The notes under the pieces: generated by a model
What the model saw: only the letters and a program-made list of their open reading frames with translations
What the model was told of the DNA's origin: nothing
Database searches by the model: none
From: Gnetum montanum
Taxonomy: Eukaryota > Streptophyta > Gnetopsida > Gnetales > Gnetaceae
Direction: 5' to 3'
Length of the DNA: 64,000 bases
Assembly: GCA_015680685.1 (NCBI GenBank)
Contig: MNCI01037756.1
Coordinates: forward strand, 37,475-101,474
Position numbers and translations under genes: made by a program
Shown: positions 43,981 through 55,990 of the stretch, in pieces
How positions within the stretch are numbered: position 1 is the first letter of the stretch
Layout of the letters: each line of letters opens with the position of its first letter

Positions 43981-44609
43981 AGTGGATGCGCATAATGAAT
44001 GACATAATAAAAACTTTAAACTTCAATTTTAGTTACATAAAAGCTACCAGGGAAAATAAAATGATAAATATTATAATTCAACTAATGAACACTAAGATAA
44101 TATCATAAAATGGTAGTGAAAGAGAATGGGGACATTACACTACAATAGTGTAATTATGCCACGATAACAAAATATGCAATACTATATTTCAAAATGTATT
44201 AATGTTTGAAATAGCATGCAATTGAGTTATTATTTTTAAGGCAAGACCCACACAGAGAGAGAATCAAGATGTGTATTATGTCATGTGTTATTGATATATT
44301 CAACTTGTTAAGGAAAAGAGATGAATGTTCATACGTTTTTAAATTTCAAATTGAAGTAATGAATTTTGAATTTTTCACTATTAGAACTATAAAACTACAT
44401 TTGTTGGATTCTATTCTTAAAGGATCCCTGGAACCAGTAATGTAGTGTACAATTAATAAGAAATGTCATCATCATCAAGGTACCTTATTCCAGCAACATG
44501 GTGTAACCTGTTAAATTAGGTAAATGAATTGAAAATAATTTTCTATGGTCATAGTTCCTGAAAATGTGCTTTTATCATGCCCCAGGTGTCCTCTATGGCA
44601 GCATAAAAC
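43981..44609. other. AT-rich spacer, no gene seen
   Basis: No coding or repeat signal recognised. Confidence 0.4.
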
Positions 44610-44668
44610 CTTTGGAATCAAACCTATAACTTGCACCAACCACATGCTTTAACCAACTGAGCTATGTC
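44610..44668 (-). ncRNA. tRNA-like sequence (SINE head or tRNA pseudogene)
   Basis: On the minus strand TAGCTCAGTTGGTTAAAGC is a textbook A box with D-loop, and GGTTTGATTCC is a B box with one change (GGTTCGATTCC). The spacing is about 20 bp, shorter than a full tRNA. Both pol III promoter boxes are recognisable but the acceptor stem is not, so a decayed tRNA-derived SINE is more likely than a tRNA gene. Confidence 0.5.
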
Positions 44669-45899
44669 GTATTGAGAATTCTATAATTTTGAGCACTTCA
44701 CTATGCAAGCCATGAAAAGGTATGATTCATTTTTGAGTGGTATTCCAACATCTCAGTGCACTCCCAAATAATTCAGAATACACTCTTGCTCCAAAAATGT
44801 TCTAAGTACCAAAATTTCAGAAACTATCAAAATTTCACTAACAAATAGCTGCCTATCAACATTTTTTAAACAAGGAATTATTATCACCACAATCAAAGTC
44901 GAAAGTACCAGAATGCATGATCACCAATTTGAACATAACATGAAAAGCTATAAGATGAAGAATCCTCCTTACTATGAATGTTTTCTAAAACTCTTGACAA
45001 GAGAAAGTGAAATTGATGAATAGGAATCAGTGAATGATGAAATGTTTCAATATAATATACATAAATTGCTACTTTGATGAGATTGACAGAAATTGGTGGA
45101 TTCAAAAACAATGAATTATCCAAAATCAGACTAGAAATGTTGGCAAAATTATTAATGAAGGAAACACTGTGGAAGAATTCCAATTATTAGTTAAAAGCTT
45201 TAAGTTCCTAGAAAATTTCAAACCGTGGAGGAAGCTCCTACACATCAAAAGGAAATCCATTCCATGAAACATAAAAGCTTCACACCATCCCTTAAGAGTA
45301 GACAGTGAGAAGATAAGATTTAACTATGGACCCCAATGTGATATTTATTTCTAAATTCAGGTGCAATATATAGTTAAATTAAAACTTAATTCAGAAAGTT
45401 TTGGGTTTCATACTTTCATTTAATCAAAAGTTTGATTGTGATTATTAGTCAGAGAAGAGTGGGAATTGATAGCTAATTTGGAAGCAATATAACATTGATG
45501 TTAAAATTTTGAAATGAAAACATCACTCTATTTAAATGAAATGATCCATTATCTTCTCTGGAAGAATTTCTTAGCATCATTTTCAACATAAAATATGTTA
45601 GTTATACAATCTTAACTAGTGATATTTTAATACTATTTTAAGAAGATTATAGAGATAAAAAGAATTTCATTAGCTTGAAGATGAGATAAAATAATAGCTT
45701 GTCCAATTGTATAGAGAACTGCTTCAATGCTTCCTAACTTTTAAAGACTTCAAGACTGTGAAGGAAGTTACTGATAACAAAGATCTATAATCAGCACATG
45801 GATATGGTAACTTGAAATTAGATTTCATGAAATAATACCTAAGGGCCATGCATATGATAAGATTAGTTTCTTGCATAATTAAATCACCATGTTAGTCAA
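44669..45899. other. AT-rich DNA, no gene identified
   Basis: A 96-codon minus-strand frame at 44893-45183 has no recognisable motif and AT-driven composition; I treat it as chance. Nothing else is assignable. Confidence 0.35.
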
Positions 45900-47385
45900 A
45901 AGATTCTAGGTCAAGCATTGTGATCCATTTTTAACTAGTGAAAAAGCATAGAGAAAATCTACATATGATCTTTATTGACTTGGAAAAAGCATATAAAAAA
46001 GAGCCTAGAGATGTTATTTGGTGGGCATTTTAAAAGAAAACATCCCTGATAAATACATTAAAGTGATTCAAGACATGTATAAAAATGCTAGCACTATCAT
46101 TAGAATAGCTTATGAAACTACTCTGATTTTCCAATCATAGGAGGTCTACAACAAGGATATGTGCTTAGCCCATACTTGTTTGCCATTTTTATGAATGAAT
46201 TAAGAAAGGAAATAAGGATGAAATCCCTTGGTGTATGCTTTTTGCAGATGATATTATCTTGGTGGATACAACTCCAAAAAATATTGCTTCTAAAATGAAG
46301 AAGTAGAGACATGCTCTAAAATATTGTTTTGGAAAATGATATATATCTATTATTTAGCCAAGAGAATCTTTTATATTTTTCAAATTAATAAAATCTTAAA
46401 TTGATTCATTAAGAATTAATTTTCACACTAAAAACAAAACTCAAAACTAGTGTATGTTCTTCAATGATAATTCTTGTAAAAAAGCTCATCTCTCAGTTCA
46501 CAATTATGCCGATAATTATTTATTTATTGTGACAAGGTCCAGCCAAATGATATTTGGCATCTTAGCCATAAAAATCCTCCTTAGCTATTATGATAAGAAG
46601 AAAAAACCTTGACCAAGAGAACTCCCATCACTATTACGTGACCAAGGAAGATTCTCTTGAATTGGCTTGGTAGTAAGCTTCCTAGCCAAAATTAGTAAAA
46701 CTAAGAATATATGGAGTGAAATTTCAATAATAGCATAAATAGTGGTGCAATAGAAGTGAAAATTCAAGGTCCAAAATTTCCCCATTGAAAATGGTTCTGC
46801 TACCTATGATCAATGCTTCAATCAAATGGTAAAATTGATAAAGATATAAGAAATAGAATTGAGGCAAAATGCATCAAAATGAAAACATGTTAGTGATGTT
46901 CTATGTGATAAGAGAATCCTATTAAAACCAAAGGGGAAGTTTTACAAGACAATAATCAAGCTTGCTATCTTATATAATGTTAAATGTTGAGCAGTATAAA
47001 AGAGGCATGAATAACAAATCAGTATAGAAAAAATGTGAATGATTAGATGGATGTTGAATGTTACCAAAAGAGATAAATAAAAAAATTCAACCATTCGAGG
47101 AAGACTTGGAATGCCTTCTATTTCAAATAAGTAACAAGAATGACATCTTAGATAATTTAAGCATGTGCAAATATGGTGCTTATAAGAAAGGTTGCTACAT
47201 CATTGTTTCAAAAAAGCCATCAAAAGGAAGACTAAAAAAGACACAAGAAAAAACAATTGAAGATGATCTGAATAAATTGTAAATAAAAAAAATCTAGTTC
47301 TTCATATAGGTGAATGGTGAAAAAAAAAAACTAATGTTGCAAACCCCATTTTGTTGGGACAAGGTTAGGATGATGATGATGATGA
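45900..47385 (+). mobile_element. RTE-type LINE, 5'-truncated, with (GAT)n tail
   Basis: RT motifs: FIDLEKAYKKEPRDVIWW (plant RTE: FIDLEKAYDRVPR), then across shifts LSPYLFAIFMNEL, DEIPWCMLFADDIILVDTT (active-site FADD intact in this stretch). The 3' part reads VLCDKRILLKPKGKFYKTII, LYNVKC, MIRWMLNVTKRDK, then KGRLKKTQEKTIEDDLNKL, the usual end of plant RTE ORFs. The terminal 'ccccattttgttgggacaag' and the trinucleotide tail (gat)n at 47369-47385 are the typical RTE 3' end, in which other plants have (ttg)n. Heavily decayed. Confidence 0.8.
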
Positions 47386-47867
47386 AGACATCCTAGTAAT
47401 TTATAAAATATGTATTGATATTAAGACCATGGACACCCTAGCAATTTATTGGATGAGTTAATTTTAGCCTTTATAATTTGCAAATTTCTTGTATAAAATA
47501 GGTAAAAATAATAATTTTATAATTTTTCAAAAGGAAGTGAAATTTCATAAACTAGGAAAATGGAATACATACAAAACATCTAGTCAATGATCTTCAACTA
47601 CTTTTGTTGATAAAACTAAAGCTGTGAGATAAATAGGAGAGTAAATTTTTTAAGACAATAGTAGATGCATACATGAAATTAATAGGAAATTTTTAGCCAA
47701 ACTAGAAGGAAAGAAAGACTAAAACCAAGGGGCTAGCACAAATATAAAGAAATGCACCATTCCACAAGGGCTGGCACTATTGAACTCTTACATTTGGTCT
47801 TTTGTACATAGCAAACAAAGTGAATACTTTAAATAGAAGTAGTTTTTCTGGTTGTTTCAATGAGGTG

Positions 47868-47926
47868 TTGTCTTAGTGCGAAAGCATCTTAGAATAGAAA
47901 ACCCAAGTCACAGGTTCGATCTTAGT
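47868..47926 (+). ncRNA. tRNA-like pol III promoter remnant
   Basis: CAGGTTCGATC at 47911-47921 is a near-perfect B box; 'tcttagtgcgaaagc' some 30 bp upstream could be a decayed A box. Likely the head of a SINE; no body or tail was recognised. Confidence 0.35.
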
Positions 47927-49299
47927 GGGTAACTTAGAGTTATGAAAAAAAATTCCATAGAAAGGAATTCTAAAACTGGGCTGACATATTCAAGATGATC
48001 TTAATGGATATAAATAAAAATTTAGTTTTAGTTTCAATTTGGGTTTTGTAGATTTGGGAAAAGAAGAGTTTTGCACATTTTTTGATTCCAGAATTGTTTG
48101 TGATGAATGTCTAGACACAACTTGCTTGATCTAAAGGAACATTAATAGTGTGCCATGACTAATAATCATCACAAACAATTATCTGCTCAAAATGTTTTTG
48201 AATTATTTTAAATAAGAAAAGATATTATATTAATAAAATAATATTTGAAGTACATTGAGATTATTCTTGGGATCTTAACAATCAACCAAGTTGAGAGGAT
48301 TAAATCTCTAAAAAACAAAACAATCATATCAAGTTACCATTCTAATCCTATCCTCAAATATAAAACTTATAAAATTTGAATTTTTTCTAATCCATAAGGA
48401 GATATTATTTTAACCTTTGGGTACTTTTCTCCTCATGAAACTACATCATACAATGCACCAATGTCATCTAAATATCAACACTCTAATTACTTGATTGCCA
48501 GCATAGCGAAGTTCTCTCAAAAAGGTAGGAAAATTTAGTAAAGATTTTAATACAAGAATAGGTGTCAAACAAATAGAAGTATTATTAGGGTAATATGTAA
48601 AAGAATCATTTGGAAATATTGCTAATGTTCAATGAGCTAAATTCTATAATGATAGAGTTATTAAGACTCTATAGTGCAACAACTACTAGCATGAACCCAA
48701 GGAGTTGATTTTCTTTATTTTAAGTGGAATGGATTTTACAAGGCATCAAGGTAAGTCCTGCATTGAATTTCCCTTGTCAACCCCTAAGAACATATGCTAT
48801 GTGCAAAATCTTTGAATGGAAAATGCATTAATTGAATCCCCACTTCCCTATTCCAACTTGAACATATATGTTTATTATGCCCCTAGTTGAGATACAATGA
48901 CTTAAACTTCATGGATATAATCTAAGCACTTTAACAATTAGATTAATATTCATGGTACATTATTTTCCTTAAATAAGGTTCCAAAATTTTATCATGGAAG
49001 TGATTACCTCAATGTAAAGATACTAACTAAATTTGCATTAGCTGTGATAGATACATACATAAACAAAAGAAATGATCATTAACCATTATTGAATAAAATT
49101 TGTATTAAATAAGTTCTCATGAATTTTGTAATAAAGAATGAAAAAACCATGAACAGCCAACCTGCTAAAAAATTTATGTTTTCAAAAGTTTATTTGCTTC
49201 AAAAAAAAAAAAGACAGTAGTTTATTCGTAAGACTTGTGACATGCATCCTACAGGTCATAGTTGCTAGCAAAGATGGCTAGGTAGGTTGAGATGATGCC
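47927..49299. other. AT-rich DNA, no gene identified
   Basis: No coding, RNA or repeat signal recognised apart from a short poly-A at 49200. Confidence 0.35.
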
Positions 49300-51399
49300 A
49301 TGAAGGGCAAGTTAAATGGAGTTGTTGCATTTTATTGCATGTATTACATTTGATGCGTTGCCACTACAGGCATTGACCTAAGCTTGATGAAGTGAAAAGG
49401 TGATGTTTATGTTATAATTGTCTCGAGAAGAATGGGTGAATTGAACCAAGGAGGGGGGTGTCGAACTGGGAAGTAGTTGTTGGAAGATGATGTGGAAGGG
49501 GCTCTCATGTTCAGAGCAAGCTTTGAACTCATCTTCTTCCTCTTGTAGGGCTTCCTCATAGTCAATCCACATGCCATGCTCACCTGCTTAGATGAGCTAG
49601 AATAACAACTAGTGGTGGAACTCTATGAGTAGGATGATGTCGAACAAGGAAGGGATATACTCTCTCTATCTCAATGGATTGGTTCAAAGTCTTATTTTAC
49701 CTCCATGTTAAGGCAATCCATATGTAACCCTACTTGAATCTTTGCACATATGAAGTTGTATTGTTTGTTGCCAGGCATGGCATACTCTGGGTCTTGGCCT
49801 CATAGCCCAAGGGATTACCTGGGTCCTACCATCACAAGCCCAAGGTTGTCACTCCTAGCCTCTTGTTGGATGGTAAAGGTGCCAAGTGCATTTGAAACTA
49901 ACATTGAAGGTTGATTTGGATTGATGGCCATAGATCAAGTTGTAAAAGGAAGAGCTATAAGTTATTAGTTGCAAAAAATGGCTAACTTTGGTGATTGCAA
50001 AAAATGGCTAATTATGGAGACTATGCTCTCCACGGACTATGCTCTCTACACTAAGAGAAAACTACACTCTTCATAGACTATGCTTTCCACAAACTACACT
50101 CTCCATGCTAAGAAAATAGAGACTTAGGAAAATAGTGGAGAGAAGTGTGATTTGGGTTGCTATGTGGGGTCCTAGGGGGATTGACTATGGGGTCCAATCT
50201 ACACCAATGGGTTGATAAATAACTATGATGTAGAGAGCATGCAAGACAACCACATCAAAGTCTAAAAAAGTGGTTTGGCCTTCCTTCTAGCACTAGAAAA
50301 CTATGAACAATTGAAAATGTTGATAGTTAGAACACTGAGGGATTTCTGGGTGCATAGTCCTAACCCCATGTTCATGTAAGGGCCTACTAGAAGTAGAGAC
50401 AAAGTTCCCTGAATGGTCTTGTCGATTGAATAGGGACTTATAGAATGCAAACAGGAAATGATGCTAAGTGTTCACATAGTGTCAGCAATGTCAACGGGGG
50501 TGAGCGTAGTCAAGGGTTTTGGTGAGAAAAAAAGGTGTCAATGTGCTAGGACCATTGCCCATGCATGGTTATACATGAAATGGTGGAAAATGCAAGTAAA
50601 ATTCTGAAAAATGGAAATAAAAATGCTAAAAATGCAAAGAAAGAATGAGAGAGAATAGAACATCACCCCAAATGGGGTTGAGCATAGTTAACTCTAGAAT
50701 GGGTGAAAAGGTACGTGGTGTACAATAGGCATAGTGGACAATGTAGTCACAGTCTCAAGGGTGTCTAGTTGCAAGACTGATGTTCTACCATAGTGTTTGT
50801 GCCTACTAGGTTGGCCACCGCAATGTGCAGTGGACTACAGTGGTGTACGGTGTCTTGTAGTGAGCTATTATGGTAGGCAACTTTTTGCTTTCTCTAGTTT
50901 TCTAGTGTGCCTTTGAATTTTTGTGCTTCTAAAATGCTAGAATGCTCAAGTTTGCTAATCTGCTTCAAATTTTCCAACCACTAAAACATCAAGGATTGGG
51001 ATATTTAGAGGGCTAGGGTTAGCAAGAAACACGGGATGGTTGCCACATTATAGTGGGATAGTTAGGACTATGCTATCACCCAACTACCCTTTTCACTAAG
51101 GCTAGCGGTGTTGTGCTCTTCTATATTCTGCCAAACTCTACAAGATTGAGAGACTATAACTACACTACTGACTACATGTTTATGTGTTGAGAGGACCGCA
51201 ATGTACTTGAAAAAATGCAACTTTGGAGACCATCCTCCGGAATTACACTCCCCACTGTCTTGTATGGGGTTGAGCATAGTTACAATTTGGGAACAAAAAG
51301 GGGATAAAAAATAATGCATTTCAGTAACTATGCTTGTTGGAAATGAGTTGGAGTTGAGAAAAATACTGGTGCTACATTGTGGAGCCCTTTGGAGGTTGT
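49300..51399. other. Retroelement-like internal DNA with recurrent 'gactatgctctcc' words
   Basis: No conserved domain recognised. The words 'gactatgctctcc' and 'ggagagcatagtc' and near forms occur at 50010-50110, 50470-50520, 50690, 51240 and then densely after 51400. The G-rich, less AT-biased composition and the neighbouring LTR-like region suggest the internal or 3' non-coding part of an LTR element. Confidence 0.35.
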
Positions 51400-51760
51400 T
51401 TTGGCTAACTACACTCTGGACTGGTGGAGAGCATAGTCACAAGACTTAGAAAAATTTTGCAAAAAACTAGGACTTCATGTTGACTATGCTTGACTATGCT
51501 CTAGGGAAGTGGAGAGTGAAGTCTTAGCACTAAATTTTTTTGCAAAATTGGCCTTTGTGTTGATTTTGCTCTCTACTAGGATGACTACACTCTGGGGCAA
51601 TGGAGAGCATAGTCTCAATACTTAGAAAAAAATCTACAAAAACTAGTTTGAGCTAATTATGCTCTTCATTGGGCTGACTACGGTCTAGGGTAGTGGAGAG
51701 CGTAGTCTTAGCACTTAGAAAATTTTTGTAAAAATTGGCCTCATGCTGACACTTAGACAA
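51400..51760 (+). repeat. Tandem repeat with internal inverted motif, about 4 copies
   Basis: Each copy of about 90-100 bp contains 'gacta.gctct' then 'ggagagcatagtc' then 'acttagaaaaat..tgcaaaaa'. The first two words are near-inverted copies of each other, so each repeat can form a short stem. Copies start near 51406, 51480, 51580 and 51675. Confidence 0.65.
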
Positions 51761-51841
51761 ATTTGTAGTTGAGATGCTATAGCCTAAATTTGGTGGTGTT
51801 TCACTTACAAGGGAGGTGAAATCATCATTCATGGTAACAAT

Positions 51842-52093
51842 GTGGCTCCCCTAACTATCAACAACATGGGCATAGAACAAGGATCTGAAGTGGAGCTTCA
51901 AGAAGAATCTCCTAACCATGAAGGGAAAAAACCCAAGATAACCAACGATGACAATGAGAAGCAATGCAATACACTATGGGATGAACTCCCTTTCAACATT
52001 GTAAGTGAAGGGGATGGCAAGTACAAGCTTCTGCAAAGTAGGCCTTACTCTCTTCCTAATCTTGTAAAGATTAGGAAGAGTTTGTACAAGTGA
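51842..52093 (+). CDS. Hypothetical 83-codon ORF
   Basis: MAPLTINNMGIEQGSEVELQ..., hydrophilic and Glu/Lys/Asn-rich, ending at the TGA next to a 14-bp hairpin. Not recognised. It lies just before the repeat-rich LTR-like region and is probably the last piece of a retroelement internal region. Confidence 0.25.
   Translation: MAPLTINNMGIEQGSEVELQEESPNHEGKKPKITNDDNEKQCNTLWDELPFNIVSEGDGKYKLLQSRPYSLPNLVKIRKSLYK
52050..52080. repeat. Perfect 14-bp inverted repeat, 3-nt loop
   Basis: CTCTTCCTAATCTT at 52050-52063 and AAGATTAGGAAGAG at 52067-52080, loop gta. The right arm is purine-rich and could be the polypurine tract of the following LTR. Confidence 0.85.
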
Positions 52094-52301
52094 AGTTTAC
52101 ACCATGAAACACCATGAAAATTACGAGTCGGCCTCAGGCAAAGATTCACAATTCCAGCAAAAACGCGCATCAGATTGGTTCAAAGGATGGGTTTAAGCTC
52201 TATTATGCACGGCAGTGTAATGAGCATAATAAGCTTCAAGACAGTCATAGGCAGAGTTCAGAAAAGCACAACAGTGCGTACCATGGCGTATGTTGTCAAG
52301 T

Positions 52302-52497
52302 TGTACATTGCTTATACGCTTCATTACGCGCAGCTGCGTAGTGAGCATAATTTGTACATTGCTTATACGCTTCATTACGCGCAGCTGCGTAGTGAGCGTA
52401 ATTTGTACATTGTTTACGCTTCATCACGCGTAGCTGCGTAGCGAGCGTAAACCACGCATTATTTACGCATTCATTACGCACAGTCACGTAGAGAGCT
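52302..52497 (+). repeat. 51-bp tandem repeat in U3-like DNA, 3 full copies plus a partial
   Basis: Copies start at 52302, 52353 and 52404 (tgtacattg start), a degenerate fourth near 52452. Each carries the palindromic core GCAGCTGC within TTACGCGCAGCTGCGTAGTG. The first two copies differ by one base. CpGs are largely intact. Confidence 0.9.
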
Positions 52498-52731
52498 CAT
52501 GGATTTTACAACAGATTACGCTCATACACGCAACGCAACGCGAATGAGCGTAATACTGCCTGAATGCAGCCTAAAGTATGCTCAGCATATGCCTACTCTT
52601 CACACGCACAACACGCAAACAAGCGTGTTGTGCGTAGTCACAGTCTGACTTAAAAGATCATGCCAACAGGGCCCGTAATATCCAGAATCCACGTCATCAG
52701 GGTTGCGCTTTCTCGGCGAAGCATCGCGACC

Positions 52732-52739
52732 TATAAATA
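52732..52739 (+). promoter_or_regulatory. TATA box
   Basis: TATAAATA following 'cgcgacc', about 235 bp after the repeat array; a likely promoter of the LTR-like region. Confidence 0.6.
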
Positions 52740-53014
52740 CCCTAGTTGACAAAGATACAGGGGGGGTTCAGCAAAAATTCGGGTTGGTAAATCAGAGAAG
52801 AAAATAGCATATTTCTGAGTACCAGAGCACTTAGCACTTTGGAGCAGAGATACAGAGATCAGCGCTTTGGCAATTGTGGACCTCATCATCTTACAGCCGA
52901 AGCAGAGTACAGTTCAAATTGAGTACCGGTGACAGGAGCAATCTTTCTGCTGAAAGGACTCTATCAATCAGAAACAATTGATCGGTAGACGTCAAAGCTT
53001 GGCCCGCCTTGCAT

Positions 53015-53209
53015 NNNNNNNNNNNNNNNNNNNNNNNNNNNNNNNNNNNNNNNNNNNNNNNNNNNNNNNNNNNNNNNNNNNNNNNNNNNNNNNNNNNNNN
53101 NNNNNNNNNNNNNNNNNNNNNNNNNNNNNNNNNNNNNNNNNNNNNNNNNNNNNNNNNNNNNNNNNNNNNNNNNNNNNNNNNNNNNNNNNNNNNNNNNNNN
53201 NNNNNNNNN
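53015..53209. other. Assembly gap (195 N)
   Basis: Run of 195 undetermined bases in the CpG-rich leader. Apparent reading frames across it are meaningless. Confidence 0.99.
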
Positions 53210-53559
53210 TTTTACTGACCCGTAAGTCCCTGTCTGATCGACAAGACCGTTCAGGGCACCGCGGATTCGTTTTTCCAACTTAGCCCTCGCGCGGATCCGT
53301 GGTTAAGACTGTGTACGCCGGAATATCGGTCGGTATTTCCAGCTGTCGATGTTTTCTGTCGTTACACACCAACCTTCCTATGCCTTTATGACCAAAGCCA
53401 ATGATAGCTAAATAACCCTATTTTTCTTTTGCAATTTATTATATCTTTTTTATTCTATGCATGTAGCCTAAATTTATTTGCAGTATTACTTATTTGCTAC
53501 AACCTTTCTTTATTTTTACTTATTTAAAAAACATTTAAAAGTGCCTCTTTTAGACATTG

Positions 53560-53794
53560 TTTGCCAAGATATAAAATTGGGACTATGGCTCGCTAAGGCC
53601 TAAAACTAGCACTTCTGTTTGCTAAGACCTAAAACTGGCACTACTATTTGCTAAGACATAAAATTGGCACCATGGCTTGCTAAGGCCTAAAACTAGCACT
53701 ACTAGCCTGCTAAAGCCTAAAACTAGCAATATTAACCTGCTAAGGCCTAAAACTAGCACTACTATCTGCTAAGACATAAAACTAGCACTGTACT
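53560..53794 (+). repeat. 29-30-bp tandem repeat, about 8 copies
   Basis: Consensus tgctaaggcctaaaactagc followed by actacta. Copies vary at a few positions (aagacataaaattggc). The same unit recurs at 62043-62485 near a gypsy pol, so both arrays probably belong to one retroelement family. Confidence 0.9.
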
Positions 53795-54859
53795 GACCTA
53801 AATTTTTAGTGTAAGGCTAGAAGGAAAAACAAACACTGAAAGATCTTTGGGCAGACACAACTGACCCTGCCTTCGCTTGAGGGCAAGCTAGACAAGGATA
53901 CAAAGGCAGAGTGCATTGGATGGTTTGCACGCAAATCAACCAAGAACTTCCCTGAGCGTAAACTATGGATTGCGCTAGGGTTATCATAACTAATATTTTA
54001 AAATGTAAATAGTGTGCATGAAATGTAAATAGAAATGTATGCAGAACTGGTATTGTAAATAAAATGTAAAAATAGAACAAAAAATAAAATGGCTGGCAAA
54101 ACAAACTATATTGTATTTCTTAGAAAAGATGTGCATCGGTCAAAGCGTAGCTGCATGTGTGGATGGTAGGTCAAGCGCCAAGCCCCAGGGTGATGTAATG
54201 TGATGTGTTTCAGAAGTGCTTGGATACTAGGAGTCAAAGTGTGTCGAGTGCCCAAGGATTACTAGTTTGAGTTTCCTAAGCTGTCCAACTCCAAAATTTC
54301 CAACCTTGTTTATGTGAATTGACAGGGTATTTATAGGGCTAGTCCAGGCTTGGGTGCGGAATTCATGAATGGAATCAATGGTTGGGAGATGAGAGAAACA
54401 CGGATCTTGTGACACGTGTCCAATGGACAACTATGTGTGAGTTGGACATGTGTGGGAAAGCTACGTTTCTTGACCAAGTTCATCATATCTTACAACGTGT
54501 GGCTTACTCAAGCCCATGAAAGCACATACAATTTGGACTATGAGGGCTTGACAAGCCCAAAAATTGAGATTTACAATGAAATGACAATGTACAATAAGAG
54601 AAATTGGTTCTGGCTCACTTGAAACTTCTAGATTTCTGACTTGACTGCTGTAGGATGTCAATTTTAGTGGTTTTGTGGATGTTTGAGGTGTGATTAGGAT
54701 CACAGCGTGACCTCTAGCATGTGTGAGGTGAAATGATGCATTTTGCTCCAAATTTTGATTTTTGAGGCTTGTTTCTTGAGTGTAACTACTATCTGTCTGA
54801 GAGTGATCTAAAATCTAGATTTTAAGCCTAGATGTGACTTGTTTGAAACCACTTTGAGT
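53795..54859. other. Unassigned, no gene seen
   Basis: Moderate GC, stops in all frames. The tail near 54690 has 'cacagcgtgacc', an early form of the motif repeated after 54860. Confidence 0.35.
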
Positions 54860-55240
54860 AGGTCACATTGCAGTCACGCTGCAGCGTGACATGCAAAAAC
54901 TTGCTATTTTGGGCCCAAAATCTAGAATTCTGGAGGCTGGGATCCACATTTATCAATAGCAAACCTTGAGGATGACTTGCACTTGACTTAGTTTTGAGGC
55001 TCTTAAAGTTGGTCACACTGAAGTCACGCTGTAGTGTGACATGCAAAAACTTACTATTTTGGGTCCAAAATCTAGAATTCTAGAGGATGAGACCCATAGT
55101 TATCAATAGTAAACCTTGAGGATGACTTGCACCCTTGAAATCAAGTCATTTTGACTTAGTTTTGAGGCTCTGAAAGTTGGTCACACTAAAGTCACACTGC
55201 AGCGTGACATGCAGGGTGACATGCAAAAACTGTGTAATCT
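54860..55240 (+). repeat. Three repeats of 150-170 bp carrying an 18-bp palindrome
   Basis: GTCACGCTGCAGCGTGAC at about 54873-54890 is a perfect palindrome. The second copy (GTCACGCTGTAGTGTGAC) and third (GTCACACTGCAGCGTGAC) have lost CpGs by transitions. Each is followed by 'atgcaaaaact' and, in the first two, 'tattttggg.ccaaaatctag' and 'caataG.aaaccttgagg'. Confidence 0.75.
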
Positions 55241-55508
55241 GGCTTGAAATTTGGACTCCTGAATGCTGAGACTTGGAGTGGACATCAGTGGCTTTTGAGG
55301 ATGGCTTCCACCATTAGATTTGAACCATTTTAACTTGACTTTGAAACTATTGGAGTTGCTCACACTAAGGGCAAGCTAGCTTGACAGCGTGAGCAAGTTG
55401 GACCTGAGTTCCATGCCTTAGTCAAATGTTTTCACCCAAAAGCTTAAAAGGGCTTGAGTCATTTTCAAAGTGCTAAGCTAAAATTAGTGGTGTTTCATTG
55501 GTCCCTCT

Positions 55509-55990
55509 TTGTTGACGTCTAGAGGAATCCACCCCAGAGGCATCGACAAAGAAGTGCAAAACACCATGAACAGTAAGCATCAAGAATTAACCTTCGACCC
55601 TTGGCTAGATGTCATTGCACCATTTTCAAAAGTACATGGGATCAAGGGAATGTGGTTCAAGATGCAAGGGATTGTAATCGGGGGAAGTCAAGAGTTGATC
55701 AAGGGTTATGATTGCTACCGGGATTTTGGGAGAGGAATGCTCTCACGCAAATGAGCTATATCTTTGGTCCTTCTCCATAGATAGTGTTCAGCAGAGTCGA
55801 AGCCAAGACATAGGAGGTGCGTTCTTTGGAGAAATGGGACTCTTATAGAGTGTTTACGCGGCCTATTGTAAATAGCCAAAGCCACACGATGATGTGCAAC
55901 ATGATCTCTTTGAAACATGAGCGTAACTATTTATTCCAAGACAATTGCCTTCTCGCCTGGGGCTTGTATGAGAAGAGCCAATAGTCCATG
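55509..55990 (+). pseudogene. Unrecognised ORF remnant
   Basis: MLTSRGIHPRGIDKEVQNTM... to 55754, then in another frame SYRVFTRPIVNSQSHTMMCN, LKHERNYLFQDNCLLAWGLY. The protein-like composition and the shared upstream words (tggtggtgtttca... as near 51790) suggest a retroelement ORF, but I cannot name it. Confidence 0.3.

Larger units (their letters stand above)
52094..53400 (+). repeat. CpG-rich LTR-like promoter region
   Basis: Unlike its surroundings this stretch is rich in CpG. It has U3-like tandem repeats (52302-52497), a TATA box (52732-52739) and GC-rich transcribed sequence after it, broken by a 195-N gap. The layout repeat array, TATA box, leader is that of an LTR. Ends and primer site could not be fixed. 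Confidence 0.5.

Noticed and set aside
52175-52487. Repetitive frames (YIAYTLHYAQLRSE and reverse)
   Set aside because: Produced by the 51-bp tandem repeat of the U3-like region; no stop happens to fall in the unit.
52964-53283. Long frames on both strands across 53015-53209
   Set aside because: They are open only because the gap is N; no protein is implied.
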